This document shows, piece after piece, positions 35,780 through 49,083 of a stretch of DNA of 64,000 bases. The stretch lies in contig NC_044916.1 in NCBI RefSeq assembly GCF_003576645.1, positions 34,533,326-34,597,325 of the forward strand, written 5' to 3'. Within the stretch, counting starts at the first letter, position 1. The number at the start of each line of letters is the position of its first letter. The notes under the pieces are model-generated. The model was not told the origin of the DNA, did not search any database, and worked only from the letters and a program-made list of their open reading frames with translations. Source of the stretch: Ipomoea triloba. Its lineage: Eukaryota > Streptophyta > Magnoliopsida > Solanales > Convolvulaceae. Both the position numbers and the translations under genes were made by a program.

Positions 35780-35790
35780 TTTATAACAAA

Positions 35791-38583
35791 ATTTAAAGTG
35801 TAATATTTGTAATAAGCTATATTATATTCCTTTTAATATAATAAATTTAGTTTAAAATTGTATTGTACGTCTCATAAACCAAACTGTATACCTTTATGAT
35901 ACATTAAAAAATGACACTTTAAGGTCACGAATTCAATTCTTATTGAAAATTTCTTAGTCGAGTCTATCGCACATGGTCTTCTTAGTATTAAATACAGTTT
36001 ATGTGTAACTTGCGAGTTATTACACAAGAGCGCATAAGGTTTATCCAGTGTACACTCTTGAATAGTGTATGAATTTTTCTCGTCAGTAAAAACAAAAGAA
36101 AAAAAAAAAAGAAAAAAAAAGACAACTTAGTTTTGAAATTGATCTGTTATGAATTATACTACCTATATATGCATACACACATGTAACTTTTGAAAATTGA
36201 TATATTTGGAGGATGTATAACAGACCTTACAAGGAATGAATGACCGATGACGTTTAAAACTTGAAACCCAACTTGGCCAAGTTTAATGCTCATACAATGA
36301 ACCACATATACGTACCAAGATAGAACCCTAATATATATTCATCTTTAATATATTTTAATTAAGTTCAATTTTTGTGTATTATGTGTTTATTTTAATCATG
36401 AGTACATTAAAAATAAATTTGCAATACAATAAAAATAAATTTATATCAAAATATAAAAAACTTATTAATAAAAATAAATTTACAATATATTAAAAATAAA
36501 TTTGTATAATGGTCCATTTTATAAGATCAATTTTAGTGTGCACGATATAATTTAAATTTGTTAACTGGTTAAAGTAAGACCTACCAAGAGAAAAAGAAAA
36601 GCTGCGAATTGCAAAATGAAAGCCTTCATAATTGACCACATTTTAATTTAGTATAGAAGAATACATTTTTATTAATATATTCATGGTTATATTTATTGAA
36701 TGTTTTGCTCAAATTAAAGTAAATAATCCTGTAGAATTTATATACAAGGTGGAACAGTTGACATGATGGACCGGCCATATGATACTCAGCGCCTATATGG
36801 CTATATATAATCAAGGTTAAATACCATAGTGCTATGGGCAACGTGCTAAATATAAAATGTCCCTTATGAGTGGTTTACATGAGTACATACATGAAGTATA
36901 CGACATAATTATGTTACCTAACTTATTTTTAATTTTAAAACATGAATATAATGTAAATCATGACTGGTAGGTCAATATATAATCATTCATTCAACCAAAC
37001 AAAAAATATTATGAATCTCGGGTGACTAAGTAGATATAATATAATTATAGTATTTCAATGATCATGAATTAAATTCTTGTCACATTCATTCGATTGAGCC
37101 TGTAACATAGAATTATATATATTTTTTAATGTGATTTACCCTTTTTTGCATGGTTGAATTTTCCTTGTCACAAAAAAAAATAAAAAAAAATAAAAAAAAA
37201 CTGATTAATTCATCCTTAAAACATGAATGGTTTTCATCTTAAGGATATAAGCCGCCTTATTTATAGTTTATGATACAACGAAATACCTAATAATGCATGC
37301 TCTAGACATTAAAGTAAGGTCATGACAGGTCATATGTTTAAATTTAATTCATATGAATAAACAATTATGTATGGAATTATTTTAATTTTATATATTTATA
37401 ATTAGTTCTTATATATTTAAACGTAATGTATCTATACCTAAAAAGGTTAATGATATATAAATGAATAAATTAAGATAACCAATAATGTATTACTACGTTT
37501 ATTTATTTCGATACATCATATCATATTAGACTTTGTTTACTATGCATTTGGCTCATGCTGTGTTATTTATTTAATTTCACACTAATAATGTTGATTTTTG
37601 TTTGACAGACCAATTTAAAGGGAGTATCATTAAACAACTAGTGAAATTTGAACTTCAACCTCAAAATTAAGAAATTTTATCCAATCGATTTATAAGGTTC
37701 AGATTCATTAGAATATTAACAAAAATCTAACTTTAGCAACACAAAGGAAGTATATATCAAAGTTTTGCTACATACTATACATGCAAATGCGGGGATCAAA
37801 CACTTATTATACCAACAAAAGTTGTATAGTTAATAACAAAGCACAATATCACTTTATTTCCTTATATTTGCGTAGCTATTAGTTCCATGTTTCGGTGATA
37901 AGATGCGACAATTATATTGTCAAATCAAATGTTTATCAACACTAAAAGCTATATATCTTTTGGCATAACAGGAAACACTTGATTTAATGATAAGAAAAAA
38001 ATCAAATTTAATATATAGTAATTTTGTCCAATATCACACGGTTTCTTGAAAGGGGATATGATACGAGGGAAATCGCAATTAAGGAGTTAGAATATGATGC
38101 ATGTGCTCATTGCGGAATTTTAGTTTATTACTATGATGTTTGAACTTTGTTTTTGTTTTATTTATTTTGTTTTTTTCAACGTTCGGTTAAAAGTGCAGAG
38201 ACTTTCCAGTTTTTTGGAGTTTTTTTTGGGTCAAGTTGTAGGAATATAATGAATCGCAGCCGGAAGGCTGTGCATAAAAAATATTTAAAAAAAATAGCAG
38301 CCGGTTAGTTGAGTGGTCACTGCAAGCTGGATTTGGGACTTTTGTAATTACTTGTTATTCATTCCAAACAATCATTCTAACGCACAGAAAAGTCAGATGA
38401 TAGGCTAAGCCATACACGGGGTTTCTTTACCAATTATATTCACATATAAACAAATTAATAAATGATTAAACAACGTATAGTAGTGGTTAATTAAAATGTG
38501 ACTAATTCTTCATCTTCTTTGTCAACTTACTTCTTTCCACATACATTCCTAGCTCCTTCATCATATGGCACATCTGATCTATC
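35791..38583. other. Intergenic and promoter DNA before the second laccase
   Basis: AT-rich with A runs near 36100 and 37180; no gene. Blocks shared with the region upstream of laccase A (see 27271-29640) lie at 36865-37250. The stretch 38310-38340 (agttgagtggtcactg) looks like a SINE or tRNA-like fragment. Confidence 0.35.
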
Positions 38584-38591
38584 TATAAATA
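38584..38591 (+). promoter_or_regulatory. TATA box of the second laccase gene
   Basis: TATAAATA in ctatctataaatacattcatc, 85 bases before the ATG at 38676, matching the box of copy A. Confidence 0.65.
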
Positions 38592-38675
38592 CATTCATCT
38601 TTAGAACACAAGTCCATCATCAACGAAAACCAAAAAAAAAAAAATCCATTCTTTTTGACAATACTTAGTTTCATA

Positions 38676-40883
38676 ATGTGGTCGATTTCCAAGGTTTTGG
38701 TTCTCCAGTTTATGCTTCTTTGTAGCCTTTTAGCTGCTGAAGCTTCTGTTATTCATCGTCACAAATTCACTGTAAGCATATATAGTAGTATTGGGGATCA
38801 TTTTATTGTATTCCATTGAGCTTTTTAAAGTTTTTTTTTTTTATATATACTTACGTCATGTATGTATGCATTATATATAATCAATTTGCAGATTGAAGAG
38901 ACTCCATACACGAAGCTTTGCAGCAGTAAGAAGATCTTGACAGTGAACGGGAAATTCCCCGGGCCTGTTCTTTATGCCACTGCAGGAGATACAGTCATTG
39001 TGGACGTTTATAACAAAGGATCCGAAAATATAACCATCCATTGGTATATATAAATTTTTACTCTAACTAGTTGGAACTGATATATATTATTAGAACAAAT
39101 ATAATAGAGCTAGGTTTTTTTGCAGGCATGGAGTAAAAATGCCGAGATATCCATGGGCAGATGGTCCGGAATTTGTAACTCAATGTCCTATTCAACCAGG
39201 AACTAAATTTAGTCAAAAGATAGTGCTTTCCGATGAAGAAGGTACATTGTGGTGGCACGCTCATAGTGACTGGTCTCGTGCCACAGTGCATGGTGCCCTT
39301 CTGATTTACCCTAAGAAGGGAAGCCAATTTCCTTTCCCTAAACCCTCAGCTGAAGTGCCCATCATATTAGGTATATATATCATATCCAGGTTATGTTGTT
39401 CTTTGGGAATATATATATAGATATAATATTCTGATCCATAACAATATTATATATTTAATTAATTCTTCATCAAATGCAGGAGAATGGTGGAAAAGTGATA
39501 TAAAAGATGTTCTTACTGAGTTTACTACCAGTGGAGGAGACCCAATCATCTCTGATGCTTATATGATCAATGGTCAGCCCGGGGATCTATTTCCATGCTC
39601 CAAAAATGGTATATATATGTATATTTCAATCTCACTCCACATAATCATTCAATTCTAATGGAATATTAATTATATTTATAATATAATATATTTTGTACAG
39701 ATACATTCAAGCTAACAGTGGAATATGGAAAGACGTATCTGTTACGAATGGTGAATGCAGTGATGAACAACATTATGTTTTTCTCCATAGCCAACCACAA
39801 TATCACAGTGGTTGGATCCGACGGTAGTTATATGAAGCATTTCACCAGTGATTATATCGCCATATCTCCTGGTCAAACCATTGACTTCTTGCTCGAAGCC
39901 AATCAGCCCCGCAACCACTACTATATGGCCGCTAGGGCATATAGCAGCGCACCCGGCGCCACATTCAACCGCAACATCACCACCGCTATAGTTGAATACC
40001 GTGGCAATTACACACCGTCTTTTTCTCCAATCATGCCTAATCTCCCAGTTTTCAACGATACAAACTCTTCCGTTACTTTTACAGCAAAACTCAAAAGCTT
40101 AGCCGACAAGAAACACCCCATAAATGTCCCGTTGAATGTCACAACTAATCTTTTGTACACTGTTTCGCTTAATACATTGCCGTGCCCAAATAACTCATGC
40201 GCGGGCCCCAGGGGGAGTCGGTTTTCGGCTAGTATTAACAACTTAACCTTTGCTCTCCCCAGAATTGACATTCTTCAGGCTTACTACAAGAACATTAACA
40301 AAGTTTTCACTAGAGAATTCCCAGATTTCCCACCCTTGAACTTCAACTTCACGGCGAGTAATCTGTCCGTTGAGCTCCGGCTGCCTGACCGGAGAACGGA
40401 AGTGAAAGTTCTAGAATATGGCACAGTTGTGGAGCTTGTTTTCCAGGGAACCAATTTGCTTTCTGGAATCGATCATCCCATGCATTTGCACGGATACAGT
40501 TTTTACGTGGTGGGTTGGGGTTTTGGAAATTTCAACAAGACCACAGATCCCCAGAAGTATAATCTTGTGGATCCACCTCTAGTCAACACAATTTCTGTTC
40601 CTAGGAACGGTTGGACAGCCATTAGATTCAAAGCAGATAATCCTGGTACACCTTACTCACCTCCTCCTTATAAATATATATAATACTTATATATAGATAT
40701 ATATTGAGGTCAAATTAGTGCTTATATTTTTTTCATTTTTATTTTTAAACAGGAGTGTGGTTTATGCATTGTCATTTTGAGCGACATGCAACTTGGGGAA
40801 TGGAAATGGCATTTATTGTTAAAAATGGAAAGCGGTCCAACCAAAAAGTGTTGCCACCCCCACCGGATATGCCCAAATGTTGA
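38676..40883 (+). CDS. Laccase (multicopper oxidase), cluster copy B
   Basis: Six exons, 38676-38771, 38892-39043, 39126-39370, 39480-39608, 39701-40645 and 40753-40883, joined in frame to 565 aa with intron positions identical to copy A. A signal peptide covers about residues 1-23. Copper motifs HWHG (82-85), HAHSDW (127-132), HPMHLHG (466-472) and HCHFERH (528-534) are intact, so an active secreted phenol oxidase is expected. Differences from copy A cluster in the loop after HYYM ([12 protein letters not shown] versus [11 protein letters not shown]) and around residue 90 ([10 protein letters not shown] versus [10 protein letters not shown]), near the substrate and copper region. About 6.5 kb of transposon-filled DNA separates it from copy A. 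Confidence 0.93.
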
Positions 40884-41820
40884 GAATTGAAGAAGAATTG
40901 AGTCATCTTTCAATTTTGCTTGAGTTTGTTTATTATTTACTTCCACTATTTTAAAAAATAACTTGTAATCTCTATTCTCTATAATCTCAACGGCTTGATT
41001 TAATTTGGCAGTCTATAATACCCCACCAAACAGAGTCTAACCGTTGCTTTTGATTGATGGGGTTGGAGTCACTCTTTCTAGATTTATGTGGTTTTGCTTT
41101 AATTTTTTTTTCTACGAAAATGAAAGAAGAGTGTGTAATGTCTTTTCTTGTATGGTATTATTATATTGTACTAATAATTTATTGTAATATGTTTTGAAAG
41201 TGTATTTACCTGTCCGCAATAAATATCCATGGCCTATCTTTTATTTACTTTTATTTTCTGTCCTCGTTTCAATTGGAATTCACTTGCAAGTTATCTCCCA
41301 CCTTAGCTCCTCTCACCTTTCAATATTGCTATGTTTTGCAAGAAATTGATCTAATAACAATCTAATTCTATTTTCTTAATACAACTTGTAGTAATGAAAA
41401 CTTAATCTAAAATCTCCATACGAAATCTTAGGCAAATAGCATAATAATAATAATTATTTTTTAATTTTTTTGTTTGAATCAACAAAAGGATACTATTATT
41501 AATGAATAGAAAATAAGTCACCAATAAAAGTTGATGAACCAATAAGCCATTCAACTAATAAGTCTGCTCATGCTTTAGCAAGGGCGGCTCGTTCTCAGTC
41601 TGGTCCCTTTGTTTGGTTATTTTCAATTCCGTCTTGTATTGAACATTTGATTGAATGAAATTCTATGTTTTGTTTTTCAAAAAAAAAAGAAAAAAAGCTA
41701 ATAAGACACTCTAAGAGCCTATATCCTAAGCCAACCCAAACAATTCTTTATTGTCGGCTTGTCGCAGTATAGCAATTTGATATCTGAGCATAATCATCAA
41801 TCACCATCCAAGAGTATGAA
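40884..41820. other. Space between convergent laccases B and C, with LINE remnant
   Basis: Transcription converges here. The segment 41565-41695 reads on + as AHALARAARSQSGPFVWLF-like (observed LAKGGS/..ARAARSQSGPF) followed by a stop and an A-rich tail, resembling the RNase H end of a plant LINE. The rest is AT-rich 3' flank. Nothing else was recognised. Confidence 0.45.
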
Positions 41821-43170
41821 CTAGCATTTAGGCATATATGGTGGTGGAGGGAGCATCTTCTGATTTGTTTCGTTGCCGTCTTTGACTATGAATGCCATGT
41901 CCATTCCCCAACTTGTATGTCGCTCAAAGTGACAATGCATAAACCATACTCCTATCAATTTTGAATAAAAAAATATTTTTAAATTGGACGATGCAGATAT
42001 TAGCGAGCGTATTATTACCAAAAAAAAAAAAAAAGAAAGATGTTGGGATAGTATTGACCTGGATTTTCGGCCTTGAATCTTATGGCAGTCCACGAGCTTT
42101 TAGCAACTGCAATAGTGTTAACGAGAGGAGGATCGACGAGATTATAATTTGAAGGATCTCTGTCTTTATCGAAATTCCCGAAACCCGACCCGACAACGTA
42201 GAAACTGTATCCGTGCAAGTGGAACGGGTGATCAATACCCGACACCAAAGTTGTGCCTTGGAGAACAATCTCCACCGTCCGTCCATATTCAAGTACAACC
42301 ACTTCCGTCGCCCGGTTCGCCTGCAGCAGCTTAGCCGGAAGATCGGCGGCGGTATAGTTGAAAGGGAAGGGCGGAAAATGGGGGAATTCATCGCCGTAAA
42401 CACAGCCGATCATCTTGTAATAAGCCTGAAGTATGTCGATAGGCGGGAGAACGAAGCTGTTGTTATTCATACTAGCGGCGAGCCGGCTGCCATTATTTCC
42501 GGCGCAGACCTCGCCGTTTTCGCACGGCAGCGCCTTGATGGAAACCGCGAAAATTAGGTTAGTTGTCACGTTCAGGGGGACATTAATCGGATGATTCTCG
42601 TCTGCTAAACTCCGGAGGTTCCTGGTAAAACTAACCGATGAATTCGTGTCGTTAGAATTCGGGAGATTAGGTAACGGCGGTGGAGGATCCGACGGGGAAT
42701 ATTTTGAGCCGGAATATTGAAGGATGGCGGTGGCGGTGGAGTTGTCGTAGGGGAGCAGAAGGACGGAGTTGTATGCCTTTGCAGCCATGTAATAACGGTT
42801 CGACTTTTGGTCGGCTTTGAGCAAAAAGTCAATGGTTTGACCGGGAGATATGGCGATATAGTCACTCTTGAACGGTTTTACGTAGCTGCCGTCCGTTCCG
42901 ACCACCGTGAGTTGGTGGTTTGCGACGGAGAAGAAGAGGATGAAGTTCATCGCGCTGTTCACCATTCGAAGTAAATATGTCTTTCCACTATCCACCGTTA
43001 ACGTAAACGTATCTGCAATTTGAATTAAACAACCATTAAGACTATTGAAATTTGTAACGCAACAATGTTATTTAGTCACAAAAGTCAAAATTTCTTCTCC
43101 CATATAGAGGCTGGAACCGCCCCTTCCATATGAAAATGCAATCGTGTGCCACTAAACTCAAAGTCTTGAC

Positions 43171-43171
<1 letters not shown>

Positions 43172-43205
<34 letters not shown>

Positions 43206-43615
43206 TTTCTGTGCGGTTGGTTTTTTAGGTGCGGTTGTTTTAGTGCGGTGCGTGATTTGTGTGTTTAAGGTGCGTCATTGTTGAAATTTAATGTGCGTCA
43301 ACTAAAGTTTTAGGTGCGTGATTTTTCTTTTTAGGGTGCATTGTTTTCCTTTATAAGTTGCGTGATTTGTATGCTTTAAAGTGCGTCATCAGTTGTTGAA
43401 ACTTAAAGGTGCGTCATTTTAAAACTTTTCCTTTCTAAGTTGCGTGATTTGTATGCTTTAAGGTGCGTCATCAGTTGTTGAAACTTAAAGGTGCGTCATT
43501 TTAAAACTTTAGCTGAGTAGTTTGTGTTCTTAAGGTGCCGGGTGCGTGATTTGTGTACGTGCGGTGCATCATTTAAATGTTTAAGGTGCGTCAGTAGCAT
43601 AATTGCAGAGGAAAC
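43172..43615. mobile_element. 'aaggtgcg' array element inside the laccase C intron
   Basis: It begins with a TA run (43172-43202), then repeats of the type ttaaggtgcgtgatttgt / aaggtgcgtcat. It is the reverse-oriented relative of 26800-27270. It lies in the intron between exons 4 and 5 (43013-43662) and ends within about 50 bases of the exon 4 donor. Confidence 0.55.
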
Positions 43616-44218
43616 TATACCCGCACCTGAATCATTCCAGATATATATTCAAAATACATTACCATTTTTTGAACATGGGTATAAATCTCCAGGTTGGCCA
43701 TTAATAAAAAATGCGTCTGAGATAGTTTCTACTCCCCCACTTGTTATGAACTCCGTATATACTGCTTGTATATCGCTCTTCCACCATTGTGCTGTTCCAA
43801 TTTTAACATTTTGTTTTCGTAAAATATCAAATTATTATGAGAACCAAATACAAATTGAAGTATATACCTAATAGAAGTGTAAGATCGCATATATACCTAA
43901 AATGATGGGCACTTCAGCATGAGGCTTAGGAAAAGGGTATTTAATTCCATTAGCGGGATAGATAATAATAACACCGTGCACGGTGGCTCGAGACCAACCA
44001 CTATGGGCGTGCCACCACAATGTTCCTTCCTCGTTCGATAATTTAATTGTTTGGCTAAAATTTGTGCCAGGTTGAATAGGACATTGAGTTATGTACTCTG
44101 GACCATCAGACCATGGATTTCTTGGTTGTTTCACACCATGCCTATGTAACACATTTAAGGTCCGATTGAGTTGAAAAATAAATTTGTGATATTTACATAA
44201 TTACATTAAATCATCGCA

Positions 44219-44541
44219 AAAACTTGTGGGATACCGTCTCACTGATCATTGTCCGTGACACGGGTCGGATCAATATCATTACTTATAAGGGAAAATATAA
44301 TACTTGATGAAAAAAATAATAATATTTTTACATCAAAATGTAAATGTATTACATTTGTCCTTAAAAGTATTAAGTTTTCCCTTACAAGTAACAAACATTT
44401 TATTCCTAATTAGTATTACATTTTTTTTTTTTTGAGAACAATTAGTATTACATTTAATTTGCAAGTATAAGCTAAGTATTACATTTGCATATTGATCGAC
44501 CCACTCCGACCCCCTCACGAGAAAGTCTCACAGAAGTGTGA
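44219..44541. mobile_element. MITE in the laccase C intron, family of 10275-10702
   Basis: The ends acttgtgggataccgtctca and agtctcacagaagtgtgac are diverged inverted repeats of this family, and the interior has the same attacat/tacttataag runs. It lies in the intron between exons 2 and 3. Confidence 0.65.
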
Positions 44542-45113
44542 CGTCCATTAAATCATCATAGGTCGGTCAAAATAAAGTATTGTAGCGGACTAGCTCAAAA
44601 CAAGAAGCTAAGGCCACTAGATAGTTCTTATTAGAGTCAAATTAAACTTAGAACCTTGTGATTACTAAAATAATTGTTCAACCAACTTAATTGGGACTGT
44701 CCCAATAAAATATTGTACTTGTAGCTAGCATATGGGGAAAGGTCAAATGAAAGATTTTTCTATATACTTTTAAGAGTATACTTAGTTTTTTTTATTTCAT
44801 TTAAAAAAGGATTGAATTTAAGAGAATAATACTAACCAATGTAGGGTAATATTTTCACTTCCTTGATTAATAACATCGATTATTATTGTGTCCCCTCTAT
44901 TTGCATATAGAGTTGGTCCAGGAAATGTTCCATTCACAGTCAATATATTCTTGCTACTACACAGCCTTGTGTACAGAGCTTCTTTCACCTACACAATATA
45001 TATAATAAGTCATTTTCTTTTTCAGTTAAATTAACTCAAATTCAATATTATCTACCTTATAAGTCATTTGTCAAACTAATTGCCTTTTAAGATTAGAAGA
45101 AATGAAGAATTAA

Positions 45114-45114
<1 letters not shown>

Positions 45115-45164
<50 letters not shown>

Positions 45165-45187
45165 NAAAAAAAAAAAAAAAAAAAAAA
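45115..45187. repeat. (TA)n-N-(A)n tract with an ambiguous base
   Basis: About 24 TA units are followed by one N at 45165 and some 22 A's. An isolated N at a junction of two simple repeats suggests a collapsed or bridged assembly gap. It sits exactly where laccase C's missing first exon would be expected. Confidence 0.8.
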
Positions 45188-45491
45188 GATTTACAACTAC
45201 TCACCAAAAAAAAAAAGAAGAAGATTTACGACTTGTTCCAAAAATGATGGTATGGTAGAGTGTGTAAAGCATGATTCTCGTATTAGAAAGTAATGAGTTT
45301 AATTTTTGCCAACACTATATTAGTCGCACGAGTCCATCACACAAGATCTTTTTTAATGTGATTTATTTCTTTTGTGTGATTTGTGGGGTATTGCACAGGA
45401 ATGGGATTGCACACCCAACTATACGGAGAATAATTTACAGTATTTATTATGAGTAAAATAAAAAAAAATATCACTTAAATAATAAATTATA

Positions 45492-46598
45492 GGCAAAAGG
45501 GTCAAATAGGCTCATGTACTATCATTGATTGTTCATCTAGCACCATGAACTAAAATATGGTCCATCTAGGTCATTATACTCCTAATTATTTTTCATCTAG
45601 CATTTTTAGCCTATTTCTAACAAGTAACCCATCTAATTTGATGACATGGAAAAATAAAATTAGAAAAAATGATGACATGTTATTTATATGGATGTTTTGG
45701 ATGATTTCTACCATATTTCATTAATGACAACAAATAATTTCTTGCAATGAAATAGGGTAGAAATCAAAATTGTTATATAAAGTTTTAACTACATGAGTGT
45801 ATATATAGCGGGATATTCACTATCGTTCGGCAATGAGATTTCATGGAAATCGATATATGAAAATTAAATTATTTTTATAATAACTTAAGATATATTGTAT
45901 TGGATAAATTTTATTTTATTTTAAAAATAAATTAATATTTTTGGATTTTTGGATAATTGAATAACTTAAGATATTGTATTTTTGGATGATTTCTTGGAAA
46001 GAAATAGGACATAAATCAAAGTTGATATATAAAGTTTCAACTACAGTGTACTGTGTATGTACAACGGAGTGTACTGTATATGTATAGCGGGGTATTCAAT
46101 GTCGTTCGACAATGAGATTCCATGAAAATTGATATATAAAAATTAAATGATTTTTTAAAAAAATAATAAAATTTACCCAATATAATATCTTAAGTTATTA
46201 TATTTAATTTTAATATATCGATTTTCATGGAATTTCAATGCTGAACAACTTTGAATATCTCAATATACATACACAGTCGAGTCAGTCGTGCAGTACACTG
46301 TAATTAAAACATTATATAACAACTTTGATTTCTACCCTATTTCATTGCAAGAAATCATTTTCTTCATTAATGAAATAAGGTAAAATCATCCAAAGCATTC
46401 ATATAAATAACATGTCATCATTTTTTATTATTTTATTTTTCCATGTCAACAAATTAGATGGGTTACTTGTTAGAAATGGGCTAAAAATGCTAGATGAAAA
46501 ATAATTAGGAGTATAATGACTTATATGGACCATATTTTAGTTCATGGTGCTGGATGAATAATCAGTGTTAGTACATGGGTCTATTTGACCCTTTTGCC
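45492..46598. mobile_element. Mutator-like foldback element with ~450-bp arms and 9-bp target duplication
   Basis: taaattata flanks both ends exactly (45483-45491 and 46599-46607). Termini are ggcaaaagggtcaaatag and ctatttgacccttttgcc. The arms pair over most of the element: catctagcaccatgaac / gttcatggtgctggatg, tttcttgcaatgaaatagg / cctatttcattgcaagaaa. The centre holds short repeats around atatagcggg. There is no transposase. It is upstream of laccase C exon 2, in intron 1 or the promoter. Confidence 0.88.
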
Positions 46599-46607
46599 TA
46601 AATTATA

Positions 46608-47601
46608 AATTAAATATACTTTTGAAGTGCGAGTATTTACATTGAAAATTTGTGTGTTAGGTGATATCTTGTAATTATGTGAATGGTGGGCAAGGACACA
46701 TGATCAAGTAATGGTAGTCGAAGTGTGAAAGTTTCATTCAATGTGGTGGATTTATTGTTGGACTGGAGCTCGAGCAACCTAGAAATGAGGTAATTTCACC
46801 TTTCTGTGCAAGCTTGTGACTATATTTAAAATGTAAGTAGTTGTTAGTTGATTGAGTTAGTGAATTTGATTAGTTGATTACATTAGATGATTGTACAAAG
46901 ATGTTTGGTGAATTAACTGATAGCTGATTACATGCAAAATGACTTTCTCAAAAAGTTGATCGAAAAAGTCGTTTTGAGTAGTTGTTTGAATTTTAACATT
47001 TTGGAGCAATCAGCTGTTATAAAAAATTAATTTATCGAATACTTATATTGAATGTTTAACCAGGTTAAACAACTAATTGTGATCAAATAAGTTAAAATTG
47101 ACTTATAAGCTAATTATGTTATAGGCCGGCCATAATCTAAGGAGTATTTAATAAGCTAATTAAGCTTGGCAGGTAAAGTAGCACTAACAATGGTACTTTT
47201 TTGTTGCAGTTATTAATTGAAAAATTCTTAAATGCAATGATGAATTTGGGGGAATGAAATTGTAATTCCGTGACAATGAATAAGGTAGGAATAAAATAAA
47301 AATTTAAATCTCAGGGTTTGGTAGGCATTAATTATTGAAAATATCAATTATAGTAGTGTTTGTTATATATGAAAATTGAAAGGAAAAAAGTGATATAAAA
47401 ACTAAAATAACCTTGTATAATAATAATAAATAATAATAATAATAATAATAACCTTATCGCACAACAGAACATAATCTTCCTAGTATAGTTTACTTCGTCT
47501 ATTTAATATGTTGTGTGAACATTATATAAAAATGGAGTTTATCCCGTATATACTCTAATATTGTGGTTGCATGTTTTCATCATCACCACACAAAAAAAAA
47601 A

Positions 47602-47632
<31 letters not shown>

Positions 47633-49083
47633 CAAAACAAAAAAAAAACAAAAAAAAAACAAAAAACAAAAAAAACAAATTGTAACTTATTTTTGTTCTC
47701 CATCAATTAATAGAGAACAAAAAGGAAAAAAAATTGAAGTGGTCGGTAAGTTCATTTAGGGGATTGAACAGTTTTACATACGTCTGTAGACAAGGAAAAT
47801 ATCATATGATCAAAAAATCTTAAAATATAATAATAAGATTATAAAGAAAAAAATAACAATAAAAATAATCAACACATCAAGAACATAACAAAGAAAAAAT
47901 ATAAAATTATAAAACCACAATTGAATTGGGTCAAGATTGGATAGATATTTTGTTTTTACATTTAAATTAAAAAAAAAAAACACTTTGGACCACTTTTTGA
48001 GAGGTTAAAGTTATATTATTCGATCCCTCCAAACCTAAATCTTATTGAAAATGGAGCCATCAAGTTTTTATATTTTTCCTTCTCAAAATTAATTAATACT
48101 CCGTATGTCATATCAGGCATAAAAAAATGTTTAAAAAAAAAAAAGTCCGTGTCCTGCCCTCCATTAATAACGTTTGGCATGCAATGTTTGGTCGTGAGTC
48201 TTGCAATACCCATCGTGCCTCAATTTGTATCTATAATTTTAATTTGTTCCGTATTCTATACTTAGTGCAATATATTATTTCTGTCTAGTTTTTTATTTGA
48301 TTTACTATAAGTTAATTAAATATAGTTAAATTGCTTGATATAATGTATTTAAACAAGTATTGTTATGTACTCTCTTATGACAATTTTGTCTATTTTTGTC
48401 AAATTTTGAAGCCAATTTATTTAATTAATTTAGACTATAATATATTAGGCTACTTTACTTTTAAATTTAATATTATAAATATAAAGCATTATATTTAATT
48501 AATAGATAGATAAAGAGTATATTACATTAATTTATGGTTTACTTTTGGCTTAATTAGTTTTTAGGATTTATCCTCAAATGCATTATGTAGTTTTACTATT
48601 TGTAGTTTTAGTATTGTAAGTTGCATGCATTCTATAATATTGTAAAGTGCACTTTAAAGTTCAAATTATTTATAAGCATGCTATCATATTTTTTTTCCTA
48701 ATTGTTAATTCCTAGTTCTCTCATAATGAGTAATTCCCATAGGAATATATATATACGCACACACTTACTATTGATAAGAGTAATCAATTCATATATAGCA
48801 TATAACAATATTGAGTGATTTTTATAATACTAATAATCATTAAGATTGCTTGATATTATTTGTAAATTGAGATTACACTCTCCATATCTGAATCCAAAAG
48901 GAGATAATATAGGAAAAAGGATAAAATTAACACACGGTCACACGCAATGCAAAACAAATTTAATTGAGATCGGAAAATTCCTTAATTTCCGCAATAATTA
49001 TTAATAATCAAACTCTTCACCTAATCCTTAAAACTGATCATGTTCCCATCGATCACAGATTACGAATAATTTGTTGTAATCTA
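46608..49083. other. AT-rich intergenic DNA between laccases C and D
   Basis: No gene was found on either strand. A (CAAAA)n run with A stretches occupies about 47591-47680. A candidate laccase first exon was looked for and not found. Short TA and A runs are frequent. Confidence 0.45.

Larger units (their letters stand above)
41821..44988 (-). pseudogene. Laccase copy C, first exon not found (headless or mis-assembled)
   Basis: Five exons in transcript order: 44837-44988, 43897-44141, 43663-43791, 42059-43012, 41821-41951. They equal exons 2-6 of the other copies, join in frame to 537 codons, and have no stop. Copper motifs are all present: HWHG across the exon 2/3 join, HAHSGW (Gly where the others have Asp), HPFHLHG and HCHFERH with WGM. 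The expected short first exon with start codon and signal peptide is not recognisable between 44989 and about 48300. That stretch holds a TA run, a single N (45165), a poly-A and a Mutator-like insertion. Either exon 1 was lost, making a pseudogene, or the assembly is faulty there. Introns carry two transposon-like insertions. The clean frame argues for recent loss or an intact gene hidden by assembly. Confidence 0.75.

Noticed and set aside
35740..35780. tRNA-like box A on minus considered as a tRNA gene
   Set aside because: No cloverleaf can be drawn; the sequence continues into a SINE body with an A tail and target duplications.
46640..46700. Possible laccase C first exon on minus (CACAAATTTTC followed by gtaaat)
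   Set aside because: Phase is wrong for exon 2, the upstream sequence has stops and lacks a hydrophobic signal peptide, and a donor-like match of this length is expected by chance.
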